This document shows positions 22,189-30,678 of a DNA stretch of 40,909 bases, piece by piece. A program made the position numbers and the translations under genes. Position 1 is the first letter of the stretch. The number at the start of each line of letters is the position of its first letter. Source of the stretch: Lachnospiraceae bacterium UBA3316 (GTDB taxonomy: Bacteria; Bacillota; Clostridia; Lachnospirales; Lachnospiraceae); NCBI GenBank assembly GCA_002361955.1, contig DESK01000038.1, positions 1 through 40,909 on the forward strand, written 5' to 3'. Under the pieces are notes generated by a model. That model ran no database searches. It worked only from the letters and a program-made list of their open reading frames with translations, and was not told the origin of the DNA.

Positions 22189-23466
22189 ATGAGCATATTG
22201 ATAAAGAATGGAAGAGTGATCGACCCGGATACGAAGCGGGACGGGAAATTTGATGTTTTCATCAAGGATGGAAAGATCCTGAAGATTGGAGAGAAGATTA
22301 CGGAAAAAGCAGAGGAAGTGATCGACGCCGCAGGCTGCTATGTGATGCCGGGGCTGATTGATATGCATGTCCATCTGCGTGATCCGGGACTGACGTATAA
22401 AGAGAGCGTAGAGACAGGCGCCAGGGCGGCGGCAAAGGGCGGGATCACCACGGTGGTAGCCATGCCCAACACCAAGCCTGTCACCGATGACAGGGAACGG
22501 GTCGGCTACGTGATGCATAAGGGAGAGATGGTAGCGCCGATCAACGTACTGCAGACGGGTACGGTGACAAAAGGAATGGCAGGAAAAGAAGTGACAGATA
22601 TCGCGGGAATGGCGGAGGCAGGCGCGCCGGCGATCACCGAGGATGGAAAGACCGTGATGGATTCCGGCGTTTACCGTGATGCCATGAAGGAAGCAAAGAG
22701 AGTCGGGATTCCGGTGCTGGCTCACTGCGAGGATAGCAACCTGGTGCAGGGCGGCGTCGTAAATGACGATGAGAACATGAGGGCCCTGGGGCTAAAGGGC
22801 ATCAGCAATGCCGTGGAGGATATTATCGTAGCCAGGGATATTATGCTGGCGGCGGAAACAGGGGTACATCTGCACCTGTGCCATTGTTCCACAAAGGGAA
22901 GCGTGGAGATGGTGCGGCAGGCGAAGGCGGCTGGGATTTCTGTGTCTGCGGAGGTTTGTCCCCATCATTTTACCCTCTCCACGGATGATATCAAAACACC
23001 GGACGCAAACTATAAGATGAATCCGCCTCTCAGGACAAAGGAAGATGTAGAAGCGCTGAGGGAGGGACTGAAGGAAGGCGTCATGGATGTGATCTCCACA
23101 GACCATGCGCCCCACAGCGCGGAGGAAAAGAGACAGCCCATAGAGAAGGCGCCCTTTGGCATCGTGGGCCTGGAAACCTCTGTCGCTTTGACGATGACGG
23201 AGCTGGTAGATACGGGAATTCTGACTCCCATGCAGATGGCAGAAAAGATGAGCTACAATCCCGCGAAAATCCTGGGGATCGACAGAGGGTCACTGGCGGA
23301 GGGGAAGATCGCCGATGTGACGGTGATTGACCCGGCGGCAGAGTACAGGATCGACGCATCGGAATTTGTATCCAAAGGAAAGAATACGCCCTTTGACGGC
23401 AGAAACGTAAAAGGACGGGTGGTGGCAACCATCTGCGGCGGAAAGACCGTATACAGATTTTCATAG
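22189..23466 (+). CDS. pyrC: Dihydroorotase
   Basis: 425 aa. Zinc amidohydrolase that closes N-carbamoyl-aspartate to dihydroorotate, step three of UMP synthesis. The metal motif Asp-Met-His-Val-His-Leu-Arg lies near residues 59-65, further His ligands follow in Ala-His-Cys-Glu and His-Leu-Cys-His-Cys-Ser, and Ser-Thr-Asp-His-Ala-Pro-His near 305 gives the catalytic Asp. Length and motifs match the class I (long, PyrC of Bacillota) type. The start at 22189 has AAGGAAGGAG upstream; the reading frame is open further upstream, but that part overlaps the preceding gene. First gene of pyrC-F-K-D-E. Confidence 0.95.
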   Translation: MSILIKNGRVIDPDTKRDGKFDVFIKDGKILKIGEKITEKAEEVIDAAGCYVMPGLIDMHVHLRDPGLTYKESVETGARAAAKGGITTVVAMPNTKPVTDDRERVGYVMHKGEMVAPINVLQTGTVTKGMAGKEVTDIAGMAEAGAPAITEDGKTVMDSGVYRDAMKEAKRVGIPVLAHCEDSNLVQGGVVNDDENMRALGLKGISNAVEDIIVARDIMLAAETGVHLHLCHCSTKGSVEMVRQAKAAGISVSAEVCPHHFTLSTDDIKTPDANYKMNPPLRTKEDVEALREGLKEGVMDVISTDHAPHSAEEKRQPIEKAPFGIVGLETSVALTMTELVDTGILTPMQMAEKMSYNPAKILGIDRGSLAEGKIADVTVIDPAAEYRIDASEFVSKGKNTPFDGRNVKGRVVATICGGKTVYRFS

Positions 23467-23505
23467 ATTGTAACAGTTCAGCTTCGAAAACAGGAGGAAA
23501 AAAAC

Positions 23506-24432
23506 GTGATACAGAAATTGATTAAAAATATTCAGAGAACAAACGCGCCTATCGTGGTAGGGCTTGACCCCATGTTGAATTATATTCCGGAGCATATTCA
23601 GAAGAAGGCCTTCGCCGAGTTTGGGGAAACCTTAGAGGGCGCGGCGGAAGCGATTTGGTTATTTAATAAAGAAATTATCGACCATACCTGGGATCTGATC
23701 CCGGCAGTGAAGCCCCAGATCGCCATGTATGAGCAGTTCGGCGTAGAAGGGCTGAAGGCGTATAAGCGCACCGTGGACTACTGTAAGGAAAAAGGGCTTG
23801 TAGTCATCGGCGACGTAAAGAGGGGCGATATCGGCTCCACTTCCGCAGCCTACGCAGTGGGCCATCTGGGAAAGGTACAGGTGGGCAGCAAGACGTATGC
23901 GGCCTTCGACGAGGATTTTGCCACAGTGAACCCCTATCTGGGAACGGACGGCATCAAGCCCTTTATCGACGTATGTAAGGAAGAGAAAAAAGGAATCTTT
24001 ATCCTCGTAAAGACTTCCAATCCCTCAAGCGGTGAGTTCCAGGATCAGAAGATTGACGGAAAACCCCTGTATGAGCTGGTAGGAGAGCATGTGGCCAAAT
24101 GGGGCGAGGAATGTATGGGAGATACGTACAGCTACGTGGGCGCTGTGGTAGGCGCGACCTATCCTGAGATGGGAAAAATCCTGCGGGGCATCATGCCGAA
24201 GGCCTTCATCCTGGTTCCGGGATATGGCGCCCAGGGCGGAAAAGGCAAGGATCTGGTGCATTTCTTCAATGAGGACGGACTTGGAGCCATCGTAAATTCC
24301 TCCAGGGGAATCATAGCTGCCTACAAGCAGGAAAAATATGCAGGCTTCGGCGCGGAAAACTTCGGTGAGGCATCCAGGGCAGCCGTGGAGGATATGGCGG
24401 CAGATATTGCCCAGGCGCTGGCATCCAGATAA
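23506..24432 (+). CDS. pyrF: Orotidine-5'-phosphate decarboxylase
   Basis: 308 aa, the long (type 2) form. It removes CO2 from OMP to make UMP, the last pathway step. The catalytic motif Asp103-Val-Lys105-Arg-Gly-Asp108 is intact, and Val-Gly-Leu-Asp-Pro is near the N-terminus. It begins with GTG behind AGGAGG. pyrK starts 12 bases after its stop. Confidence 0.96.
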   Translation: MIQKLIKNIQRTNAPIVVGLDPMLNYIPEHIQKKAFAEFGETLEGAAEAIWLFNKEIIDHTWDLIPAVKPQIAMYEQFGVEGLKAYKRTVDYCKEKGLVVIGDVKRGDIGSTSAAYAVGHLGKVQVGSKTYAAFDEDFATVNPYLGTDGIKPFIDVCKEEKKGIFILVKTSNPSSGEFQDQKIDGKPLYELVGEHVAKWGEECMGDTYSYVGAVVGATYPEMGKILRGIMPKAFILVPGYGAQGGKGKDLVHFFNEDGLGAIVNSSRGIIAAYKQEKYAGFGAENFGEASRAAVEDMAADIAQALASR

Positions 24433-24444
24433 AAGGAGAAACGT

Positions 24445-25224
24445 ATGGCAGCAAAGTGGAAAGAAACAGGAAGGATTGTAGGAAAGAGTCAGATCGGACG
24501 GGGCATCTACAGCATGTGGTTACAGACAAAGGAGATTGCCGCCCATGCGGTTCCGGGACAATTCGTCTCCCTGTACTGCAGGGACGGCAGCCGTCTGCTG
24601 CCCAGGCCGATCAGTATCTGTGAAATAGATCAGGAAATGAAGCAGCTCCGCCTGGTATATCGTGTGGCGGGAAAAGGCACGGAGGAGTTTGCGGGAATGC
24701 AGGTGGGAGACAGCCTCACAGTGTTAGGACCTCTGGGAAATGGCTTCCCCCTGGAGCGCATGAAGGAAAAGAAGACCGCCCTTCTGATCGGAGGCGGCAT
24801 CGGCGTGCCTCCCATCGTAGAGCTGGCGAAACAGCTGGAAGGTGAGAAAAAGATCATAGTAGGCTACCGGGACGAACTGTTTTTAAAGGACGAGCTGGAA
24901 AAATGCGGAGACCTCTATGTGGCGACGGAGGACGGAAGCGCCGGGACGAAGGGAAATGTGATGGACGCCATCAGGGAGCAGAAGATCGAAGGGGATATTA
25001 TCTATGCCTGCGGCCCTGCGCCCATGCTCCGGGCGCTGAAGGCCTATGCCCTGGAGAAGGATATAGAGTGTTGGATATCCATGGAAGAGCGCATGGCCTG
25101 CGGAATCGGTGCCTGCCTGGCCTGCGTCTGCCAGTCTACGGAGGTAGACGGCCATTCTCATGTGCACAATAAGCGTGTATGTAAGGAGGGGCCGGTCTTC
25201 CTGGCTACGGAGGTGGAGCTATGA
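24445..25224 (+). CDS. pyrK: Dihydroorotate dehydrogenase B, electron-transfer subunit
   Basis: 259 aa. Ferredoxin-reductase-like subunit that carries FAD and a 2Fe-2S cluster and passes electrons from PyrD to NAD+. The FAD-binding motif Arg-Pro-Ile-Ser-Ile lies near residue 53, the NAD-binding glycine loop Gly-Gly-Gly-Ile-Gly-Val-Pro-Pro near 114, and four cysteines for the cluster in Cys-Gly-Ile-Gly-Ala-Cys-Leu-Ala-Cys and Arg-Val-Cys-Lys-Glu-Gly near the C-terminus. Its stop overlaps the pyrD start by four bases, so translation is probably coupled and gives equal subunits. Confidence 0.95.
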   Translation: MAAKWKETGRIVGKSQIGRGIYSMWLQTKEIAAHAVPGQFVSLYCRDGSRLLPRPISICEIDQEMKQLRLVYRVAGKGTEEFAGMQVGDSLTVLGPLGNGFPLERMKEKKTALLIGGGIGVPPIVELAKQLEGEKKIIVGYRDELFLKDELEKCGDLYVATEDGSAGTKGNVMDAIREQKIEGDIIYACGPAPMLRALKAYALEKDIECWISMEERMACGIGACLACVCQSTEVDGHSHVHNKRVCKEGPVFLATEVEL

Positions 25225-26126
25225 TAGATACAAGAGTAAACATCGCAGGCGTGGAGTTGAAAAATCCTGTGATGACGGCGTCGGGTACGTTCGGCTCCGG
25301 CCAGGAATACAGCGAATTTGTAGATTTGAGCAGGCTGGGAGCTGTCGTCACCAAGGGGGTGGCAAATGTGCCCTGGCCGGGAAATCCTACCCCCAGGGTA
25401 GCAGAGGTTTACGGGGGCATGCTCAACGCTATCGGCCTGCAGAATCCGGGCATCGATGTGTTTGCGAAAAGAGATATCCCGTTTTTGAAGAATTATGACA
25501 CGAAGATCGTGGTGAATGTTTGTGGAAAAAGTACGGAGGATTACTGTGAGGTGGTGGAACGCCTGGCGGATGAGCCGGTGGATCTGCTGGAGATCAATAT
25601 TTCCTGTCCAAACGTAAAAGAAGGGGGCATTGCTTTCGGGCAGAACCCCGCCTCGGCGGAGGCTATCACAAAGGCAGTGAAAAAGGTGGCAAAGCAGCCT
25701 GTTATCATGAAGCTCAGCCCCAACGTGACGGATATTACCGAGATGGCCCGGGCTGTGGAAGCGGGCGGAGCCGACGCGGTATCCCTGATCAATACGCTGA
25801 CCGGCATGAAGATCGATATTCACCGCCGCACCTTTGCGCTGGCAAACAAAACCGGCGGGCTGTCCGGCCCTGCGGTAAAGCCTGTGGCTGTGCGTATGGT
25901 TTATCAGGTGGCAAACGCCGTGAAGCTGCCGATCATCGGCATGGGAGGGATTGCCACTGCGGAGGATGCGCTGGAGTTTCTTCTTGCCGGGGCGACGGCA
26001 GTGTCTGTGGGAACGGCAAACTTTTTCAATCCTGAGACAACAGTGGAGGTAGTCAGAGGAATCGAGGACTACATGAGAAAATATCAGGTGAGTTCTGTGA
26101 CCGAGCTGATCGGCGCAGTGAGATAA
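25221..26126 (+). CDS. pyrD: Dihydroorotate dehydrogenase B, catalytic subunit
   Basis: 301 aa. FMN enzyme (class 1B) oxidising dihydroorotate to orotate with PyrK. Cys129 in Asn-Ile-Ser-Cys-Pro-Asn-Val is the class 1 active-site base, Lys45 and the C-terminal Gly-Met-Gly-Gly-Ile and Val-Gly-Thr-Ala motifs bind FMN. It starts inside the pyrK stop codon (ATGA overlap). The presence of PyrK and Cys rather than Ser in the active site rules out the quinone-linked class 2 enzyme. Confidence 0.96.
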   Translation: MIDTRVNIAGVELKNPVMTASGTFGSGQEYSEFVDLSRLGAVVTKGVANVPWPGNPTPRVAEVYGGMLNAIGLQNPGIDVFAKRDIPFLKNYDTKIVVNVCGKSTEDYCEVVERLADEPVDLLEINISCPNVKEGGIAFGQNPASAEAITKAVKKVAKQPVIMKLSPNVTDITEMARAVEAGGADAVSLINTLTGMKIDIHRRTFALANKTGGLSGPAVKPVAVRMVYQVANAVKLPIIGMGGIATAEDALEFLLAGATAVSVGTANFFNPETTVEVVRGIEDYMRKYQVSSVTELIGAVR

Positions 26127-26154
26127 AGGGATCAATATGGAGGTTGGTAGAACT

Positions 26155-26829
26155 ATGGAAAGCTATAAGCAGGAATTTATTGAATTTATGGTGGACAGCG
26201 ATGTTTTGAAGTTTGGAGAATTCACTTTAAAGAGCGGCAGGAAATCTCCCTTTTTTATGAACGCGGGAGCCTACGTGACGGGCACTCAGCTCCGAAAGCT
26301 GGGTGAGTATTACGCGAAGGCCATTCATGACAATTATGGACTGGATTTTGACGTACTCTTTGGGCCTGCCTACAAGGGAATTCCTCTGAGCGTGGCTACC
26401 ACGATGGCCATCAGTGAGCTTTACGGGAAGGATATCCGCTACTGCTCAAACAGAAAAGAGGAGAAGGACCACGGGGACGCGGGGATCCTTTTAGGAAGCA
26501 AGCTCAAAGACGGCGACCGGGTAGTGATCATCGAGGACGTGACGACTTCCGGAAAGTCCATTGAGGAGACCTTCCCGATCCTGAAGGCCCAGGCGGATGT
26601 AGAGATCGTAGGGCTGATCGTTTCCCTGAACCGCATGGAGCGTGGAAAAGGTGAGAAGAGCGCCCTGGAAGAAATTCAGGAGAAATACGGCTTCCCGGCC
26701 AATGCCATCGTAAATATGGCGGAGGTGACAGAGCATCTCTTCAACAGGGAGTGTCGGGGAAGAATTGTGATCGACGACGCCATCAAGGCGGCGATCGATG
26801 CATATTATGAGCAGTACGGCGCAAGATAA
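26155..26829 (+). CDS. pyrE: Orotate phosphoribosyltransferase
   Basis: 224 aa. Joins orotate to PRPP to form OMP. The PRPP-binding motif Val-Ile-Ile-Glu-Asp-Val-Thr-Thr-Ser-Gly-Lys-Ser lies near 123-134, and Phe-Gly-Pro-Ala-Tyr-Lys-Gly near 64-70 is typical. The start at 26155 has GGAGGT ten bases upstream and gives the normal N-terminus (Met-Glu-Ser-Tyr-Lys); the ATG at 26137 overlaps that ribosome site. Last enzyme gene of the pyr operon; small membrane-protein genes follow closely. Confidence 0.95.
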   Translation: MESYKQEFIEFMVDSDVLKFGEFTLKSGRKSPFFMNAGAYVTGTQLRKLGEYYAKAIHDNYGLDFDVLFGPAYKGIPLSVATTMAISELYGKDIRYCSNRKEEKDHGDAGILLGSKLKDGDRVVIIEDVTTSGKSIEETFPILKAQADVEIVGLIVSLNRMERGKGEKSALEEIQEKYGFPANAIVNMAEVTEHLFNRECRGRIVIDDAIKAAIDAYYEQYGAR

Positions 26830-26860
26830 GTAATCCAGGCAGCGGTAAGGAGGTCTTTTT

Positions 26861-27013
26861 ATGAATGAAAAAATATACAAGACAATGGGAAGCGCTGGGG
26901 CGGCCGGCATTGCCGTAGGCATCGTGGTGCTGGTGACAGGTATCGCGTCGGGGATACTTATGATTGTACATGGGGCAAAGCTTTTGCAAAGCCGGATGAA
27001 CCTGCTGATTTGA
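26861..27013 (+). CDS. Small membrane protein, 50 aa
   Basis: A short open frame behind a very good ribosome site (AAGGAGGTC, about seven bases before ATG). The peptide has a charged head (Met-Asn-Glu-Lys-Ile-Tyr-Lys), one Gly/Val/Ile-rich membrane helix (about 10-38) and a short basic tail. It starts 31 bases after pyrE and stops one base before the VanZ-family gene, so it is likely cotranscribed and translated. Function unknown. Confidence 0.7.
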   Translation: MNEKIYKTMGSAGAAGIAVGIVVLVTGIASGILMIVHGAKLLQSRMNLLI

Positions 27014-27014
27014 G

Positions 27015-27476
27015 ATGAGGTACGATACAAAAAAGAAAATACGGATTCTGGGACTGATACTCTTTATCGGTTATCTGCTGGGCCTGACGTATTTTCTGTT
27101 TTTTGCGGAGGGCTACGGGAGGACGGCAGCCGGCAGGGAATATTCCTATAACCTGGTTCCCTTTCTGGAAATTAAAAGGTTCTGGTATAACCGGAGGGTG
27201 ATCGGAAGCTTTGCCGTGTTTATCAACCTGGCAGGAAATGTGCTCGCCTTTGTACCCTTTGGCTTTTTCCTGCCGGTGCTGCTTCCCCGCACCAAAGGTG
27301 TGATCCATATGACCTTGTTTACTTTTGAGTTCAGCCTGCTGGTGGAGACGATCCAGCTCGTATCCAAGGTGGGCAGCTTTGATGTGGACGATCTCATTTT
27401 AAATACACTGGGCGGAATCCTGGGGTATGTGTGCTTTGAGGTGTGTGACAAGATAAGGAGAAAACTATATGGCTAG
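27015..27476 (+). CDS. VanZ family membrane protein
   Basis: 153 aa with four predicted membrane helices. Motifs typical of VanZ-like proteins are seen: Tyr-Asn-Leu-Val-Pro-Phe near 48, Asn-Leu-Ala-Gly-Asn-Val-Leu-Ala-Phe-Val-Pro-Phe-Gly near 76, Glu-x2-Gln-Leu near 113, and Phe-Asp-Val-Asp-Asp-Leu-Ile-Leu-Asn-Thr-Leu-Gly-Gly near 122. VanZ itself lowers teicoplanin binding in vancomycin-resistance loci by an unclear route; this distant homologue is not evidence of glycopeptide resistance. It overlaps the next gene by eight bases. Confidence 0.9.
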   Translation: MRYDTKKKIRILGLILFIGYLLGLTYFLFFAEGYGRTAAGREYSYNLVPFLEIKRFWYNRRVIGSFAVFINLAGNVLAFVPFGFFLPVLLPRTKGVIHMTLFTFEFSLLVETIQLVSKVGSFDVDDLILNTLGGILGYVCFEVCDKIRRKLYG

Positions 27477-27783
27477 AAAAAGGATGTATTCCTTTGCGGA
27501 AAAGAAACATTCCCAGAGAGGGCTTGTATCTACGATCCTGGGGGGCGTTTCGCTGGTGATTTTTCTGGCGCTTGCCTACCTGGCGTACTATCTGGACGGC
27601 CAGGGCGGCGCCTATATGGGATCCATCGGGCTTATGGGGGCCGTGTTCTCTGTCATGGGAGTGATCCTGGGACTGGTCAGCTTTCGTGAGCAGGACACCT
27701 TGTTTTTGTTTTCGAAGATTGGAACGATCTTAAGCGGCTGCATGATGGCTATCTGGATTTTTGTGATACTGATCGGCATATAG
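27469..27783 (+). CDS. Small three-helix membrane protein, unknown function
   Basis: 104 aa. A basic N-terminus (about 20 residues with Lys-Lys-His-Ser-Gln-Arg) precedes three hydrophobic helices (about 20-42, 48-68 and 80-103). It resembles small membrane proteins of the DUF6142 kind found in Lachnospiraceae, but I hold that name loosely. The start lies inside the end of the VanZ-family gene (eight-base overlap, AAGGAGAAA upstream), so the two are probably translated together. Confidence 0.75.
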   Translation: MARKRMYSFAEKKHSQRGLVSTILGGVSLVIFLALAYLAYYLDGQGGAYMGSIGLMGAVFSVMGVILGLVSFREQDTLFLFSKIGTILSGCMMAIWIFVILIGI

Positions 27784-27795
27784 CCGGGAATCGGC

Positions 27796-27821
27796 GGCGC
27801 GCGGGAACACAGCCGCGCGTC
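27796..27821 (+). terminator. GC-rich hairpin ending the pyr/membrane-protein unit
   Basis: GGCGCGCGG (27796-27804) pairs with CCGCGCGTC (27813-27821), 9 bp with one G-T. No T run follows, so termination is uncertain. Confidence 0.4.
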
Positions 27822-27858
27822 AGTCTCACTCAGGTATGGATGGAGATGAAGAAGGATC

Positions 27859-28455
27859 ATGGACAGATTAAGACAGCAAATGGAATTTATATTAGAAGTA
27901 GATAAGTTGAAAAACATAACAAGACAGACCTATCTCTCTTCGGGGGAAAGGAAGGAGAATGATTCGGAGCATTCATGGCATCTGGCACTGATGTGCGCCC
28001 TGCTGCAGGAGCACGCCAAAGAAAAGATCGATGTACAGAAGACCATGCTGATGGTACTGATTCATGATATTGTGGAGATTGACGCCGGGGACACCTACGC
28101 CTATGACCAGGCGGGAAACGCCACGAAGCGTGACCGGGAGGTGCGGGCAGCCGACAGGATCTTCGGCCTGCTGCCGGAGGATCAGGCGGCTGAGCTGAGG
28201 GATCTCTGGGAGGAGTTTGAGCAGGGAAAAACGCCGGAAGCCAGATTTGCCCTGGCTTTGGACAAGGTGCAGCCGGTGATGTTAAACGCGGCCTCTGACG
28301 GGAAGTCCTGGAAAGAGCATCAGGTGGCGCTCTCTCAGATCTTAAAAAGAAACGAACGCACGCCGGAGGGCTCAGAGCCTCTGTGGGAGTACGCCAAAGG
28401 GCTTGTGATGGAACATGTGGAGAAGGGCAATATCAAAGACGATTCCGAGGGATAG
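27859..28455 (+). CDS. HD domain protein (YfbR/HDDC2-like phosphohydrolase)
   Basis: 198 aa. Metal-dependent phosphohydrolase with the HD pattern His38 ... His69-Asp70 ... Asp135, plus Glu73 and Asp78 typical of the YfbR/HDDC2 group of 5'-deoxynucleotidases. Such enzymes remove phosphate from (deoxy)nucleoside monophosphates, which would fit a place between pyrimidine and purine genes, though the substrate is not proven by sequence. The ribosome site (AAGGATC) is close to the ATG. Confidence 0.87.
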   Translation: MDRLRQQMEFILEVDKLKNITRQTYLSSGERKENDSEHSWHLALMCALLQEHAKEKIDVQKTMLMVLIHDIVEIDAGDTYAYDQAGNATKRDREVRAADRIFGLLPEDQAAELRDLWEEFEQGKTPEARFALALDKVQPVMLNAASDGKSWKEHQVALSQILKRNERTPEGSEPLWEYAKGLVMEHVEKGNIKDDSEG

Positions 28456-28536
28456 AAAATCATAAAACCACGGCCGTTCCACGGATCTTACGCAGGACGG
28501 GACGGCAGAGAGAAAGGACGGGTGAGCGGAAGCTTT

Positions 28537-30606
28537 ATGGAAATAGAAAAGGAATTATTAGAGGAGCGGAATATGCTGGCTATGGAGCGTATTTCAGATA
28601 TGCAGACGGAAAACAGCACAGAGGAGCCGTTTCGGGAGTATTTCAGGAAGACGGCTTCTTTTGTTGTGCAGATGCAGAAGCTGTATGAAAAATGCGCCGA
28701 CGGCGGGTTAAAAACATGCAGCCTGGAAGAGCTTCAGGAACTGAATGACAGCCTTTATGAGGATATTTTGCCCGAGCATTATGGGCAGAGCTATGGAAAT
28801 CCCGCCTATGCGGTGGAAAAGCTTGGGGATGTCCACGGAAGGATTTTGAGTTTTCTCTATACGGAGCTGCGGGCGATGATCGTTTATGCCTTTGAGCAGC
28901 GTCTGGAAGAGATGGTTATTTTAAAGGAGCTTCTGATCGAAGTATACAATTGCTTTGAGCAGGAAGAGCTGCCCTCCTACCGGTGTGTGCAGCAGATTCT
29001 TTACTGGTTTGTCAGCGACTACAGTGAGCTGACGGTAACAAGGAGGATCCGGGAGGGCGTGGATCCCAGCCTGGACTTCGCGGTGAAAATCGTCATGGAG
29101 TCGGATTTGACCGACCTGCGCTATCTCTATCAGTATGGAGAATATATTTCTGAGAATGAGCTGAAGATGGCGGAGTTTATGAACGGCCTGGATGAAGCAG
29201 TCATAGAAAAGCTGGCTTCCGTATACACGGAGGGCTACCGCATGGGCTTTATTCTGGGGCGTAAGGACTTGTCAAAGAAAAAGACCGTAAATATCCGTTA
29301 TACCCTTGGCTTTGAACGGATGATCCGGGCCGCCATCAAAAATTTCCGGGCTATGGGCCTGGAGCCTGTGATCTACCGGGCAGCGGCAGAGAGCATCAAT
29401 AAGCGGGGCGTTCAGCGCATCGGCTATTTTGGCGCTATTCCCAATAAGCAGTTTGATTACGACCACAGGGCCGATCAGGCCGTTTATCTGGATAAGCCCT
29501 TTGCGGAGCGAAAGCTGGGAGTCCTGCGGACGGCTTATGAGACCTACAAGGAGCTGGCCTATGTCCACGGCGGCCCGGCCTGTGTGGACATTTTCGGGGA
29601 ACAGCCCTTTGCGCCGGAGAGCAAAGAGGAGTCTTACCGCCTGTCAGAAAAACAGCAGCAGCTTTTGGTGACGATGAACAACGAGGGTTCCCAGGTTATC
29701 AACCGCTATATCAAGGGGGATGAGCGCAGCTTTACGATCATAGCCTTCCCGGTGCCGGAGATCGGGGAGAATTTCCCACAGATCTTTGAGGAAGTGGTAA
29801 AGATCAATACCCTGGACTACATCCTTTATCGGGATCTCCAGAAAATCATGATCGATGCCCTGGACCAGGGGGAAGCAGTCCATATCAAAGGGCGGGGAGA
29901 AAACCGCACGGACCTGGTGGTACAGCTTCACAGGCTGACCGACCCCGCCCATCAGACGAATTTCGAGAACTGTGTGGCTGATGTCAATATCCCGGTGGGA
30001 GAGGTATTTACCTCCCCGGTGCTTACAGGGACGAAGGGAACTCTGGAAGTGGGCTGCGTTTATCTCGACGGCCTGTGCTACCGGAAGCTCCACATGGAGT
30101 TTGAGGACGGCATGGTACGGAACTATACCTGTGCCAACTTTGACACGGAGGAGGAGAACCAAAGATATATCCGTGAAAATGTGCTCTTCCACCATGACAC
30201 GCTGCCTTTGGGGGAATTTGCCATCGGCACGAACACCACGGCTTACGCGGCTGCAAAGAAGTACGGCATCGAGGGGCTGCTGCCCATTCTGATCGCGGAA
30301 AAGATGGGGCCCCATTTCGCTGTGGGAGACACCTGCTACAGCTGGGCGGAGGACACGGCCGTCTACAATTTTGACGGAAAAGAGATTATCGCCCGTGACA
30401 ATGAGGTGTCCATCCAACGCAAGGAGGACGTGGGAAAGGCCTATCTGGGCTGCCACACAGATATCACGATTCCCTATGAGGAGCTGGGAAGCATCGAGGT
30501 TCTCTGCGAGGGAGGAAGAACGATTCCCATCATCCGGGACGGCCGTTTTGTGCTGCCGGGGACAGAGGCGTTAAATGGGCCTCTGGACGGCACCGCTTTT
30601 CGTTGA
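28537..30606 (+). CDS. M29-like aminopeptidase with long N-terminal extension
   Basis: 689 aa from the ATG chosen. The C-terminal ~400 residues resemble M29 metallo-aminopeptidases: Val-Gly-Glu-Val-Phe-Thr-Ser-Pro (Glu489), Leu-Gly-Glu-Phe-Ala-Ile-Gly-Thr-Asn (Glu560) and Gly-Pro-His-Phe-Ala-Val-Gly-Asp (His593, Asp598) are the expected metal ligands. Classical M29 enzymes are about 370-410 aa; here about 270 acidic, helix-rich residues precede the domain. These may be a regulatory or assembly part. No signal peptide is seen, so it should trim peptides in the cytoplasm. The start is unsure: a GTG at 28522 with AAAGGA three bases upstream would add five residues. Confidence 0.85.
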   Translation: MEIEKELLEERNMLAMERISDMQTENSTEEPFREYFRKTASFVVQMQKLYEKCADGGLKTCSLEELQELNDSLYEDILPEHYGQSYGNPAYAVEKLGDVHGRILSFLYTELRAMIVYAFEQRLEEMVILKELLIEVYNCFEQEELPSYRCVQQILYWFVSDYSELTVTRRIREGVDPSLDFAVKIVMESDLTDLRYLYQYGEYISENELKMAEFMNGLDEAVIEKLASVYTEGYRMGFILGRKDLSKKKTVNIRYTLGFERMIRAAIKNFRAMGLEPVIYRAAAESINKRGVQRIGYFGAIPNKQFDYDHRADQAVYLDKPFAERKLGVLRTAYETYKELAYVHGGPACVDIFGEQPFAPESKEESYRLSEKQQQLLVTMNNEGSQVINRYIKGDERSFTIIAFPVPEIGENFPQIFEEVVKINTLDYILYRDLQKIMIDALDQGEAVHIKGRGENRTDLVVQLHRLTDPAHQTNFENCVADVNIPVGEVFTSPVLTGTKGTLEVGCVYLDGLCYRKLHMEFEDGMVRNYTCANFDTEEENQRYIRENVLFHHDTLPLGEFAIGTNTTAYAAAKKYGIEGLLPILIAEKMGPHFAVGDTCYSWAEDTAVYNFDGKEIIARDNEVSIQRKEDVGKAYLGCHTDITIPYEELGSIEVLCEGGRTIPIIRDGRFVLPGTEALNGPLDGTAFR

Positions 30607-30631
30607 CATTTCCCGGCTGACTTAGTAGAAT
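30603..30631 (+). promoter_or_regulatory. Promoter of the pur operon
   Basis: TTGACA (30603-30608), a 17-bp spacer and TAGAAT (30626-30631), beginning in the stop codon region of the aminopeptidase gene. The leader of about 40 nt is too short for a purine riboswitch. Confidence 0.8.
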
Positions 30632-30678
30632 AGGAAACTAGAAAAGAAGTTTATCATATAAAGAAGGAGATTGAAACC

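Noticed and set aside
28522..28536. GTG start five codons upstream for the M29-like gene
   Set aside because: The ribosome site is only three bases away and the ATG at 28537 is as good; left as an alternative, not chosen.
30632..30678. Purine riboswitch before purE
   Set aside because: The leader is only about 40 nt and shows no conserved purine-aptamer loops.
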